Shown: piece after piece, positions 5,197 through 5,273 of the stretch | How the letters are laid out: every line of letters starts with the position of its first letter | Numbering within the stretch: the first letter of the stretch is position 1 | Source: Clostridia bacterium | Lineage (GTDB): Bacteria; Bacillota; Clostridia; Christensenellales; CALWSW01 | DNA length: 5,273 nt | Direction of reading: 5' to 3' | Assembly (NCBI GenBank): GCA_019421925.1 | Contig: JAHZEH010000162.1 | Span: 1-5,273 of the forward strand | Translations under genes and position numbers: made by a program | Notes under the pieces: model-generated | The model's input: the letters and a program-made list of their open reading frames with translations, nothing else | The model's database searches: none | What the model was told of the DNA's origin: nothing

Positions 5197-5273
5197 GGGG
5201 CATTAGCTCAGTTGGCTAGAGTGCCACACTGGCAGTGTGGAAGTCATCGGTTCGAATCCGATATGCTCCACCA
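5197..5273 (+). tRNA. tRNA-Ala, anticodon GGC
   Basis: A full cloverleaf can be drawn. The acceptor stem pairs 5197-5203 with 5263-5269. The D stem is GCTC/GAGT (5206-5209, 5219-5222). The anticodon stem CCACA/TGTGG (5224-5228, 5236-5240) carries the loop CTGGCAG with anticodon GGC at 5231-5233. The T stem ATCGG/CCGAT has the loop TTCGAAT. The acceptor stem has the G3-U70 wobble (5199, 5267) that is the main identity element read by alanyl-tRNA synthetase, and the discriminator is A, which confirms alanine. CCA is encoded (5271-5273). It reads GCC codons, which suit the GC-rich genome. The gene ends exactly at the window edge, so further tRNAs may follow. Confidence 0.97.

Overview
The window looks like chromosomal DNA from a moderately GC-rich Firmicute, most likely a gut-type clostridium (Oscillospirales-like). 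I infer this from strong GGAGG-type ribosome binding sites, consensus sigma-A promoters, the thrS-infC-rpmI-rplT gene order, an AUU start on infC, and an aldo/keto reductase with a ferredoxin tail of a kind common in Clostridia. The genus call is inference.

The left two thirds (positions 32-3345) are on the minus strand and belong to translation. Reading along that strand, thrS (threonyl-tRNA synthetase) comes first. It is followed by a 245-bp gap with a near-consensus promoter and a structured leader ending in an intrinsic-terminator hairpin. Then comes the tight infC-rpmI-rplT operon (IF3, L35, L20). The leader fits the L20-responsive attenuators known upstream of infC in Firmicutes, and the AUU start of infC is the classic device by which IF3 limits its own translation. 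Positions 1-31, downstream of rplT, show no convincing terminator for the operon.

The 410-bp divergent gap (3346-3755) holds the oddest thing in the window. It is a 271-bp element (3377-3647) in which imperfect inverted repeats nest inside one another: an outer 22-nt pair encloses two further long arms, one capped by a perfect hairpin. Almost the whole segment could fold into a three-way junction, as RNA on either strand or as a DNA cruciform. It may be a MITE-like mobile repeat or a structured leader or small RNA. I see no T-box in front of thrS, where many Firmicutes have one.

The right third (3756-5273) is on the plus strand. It carries a 378-residue aldo/keto reductase fused to a two-cluster ferredoxin-type domain, a GC-rich intergenic hairpin, a 61-residue protein of unknown function, and a complete tRNA-Ala(GGC) with encoded CCA and its own strong promoter. 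The tRNA ends exactly at the window edge.
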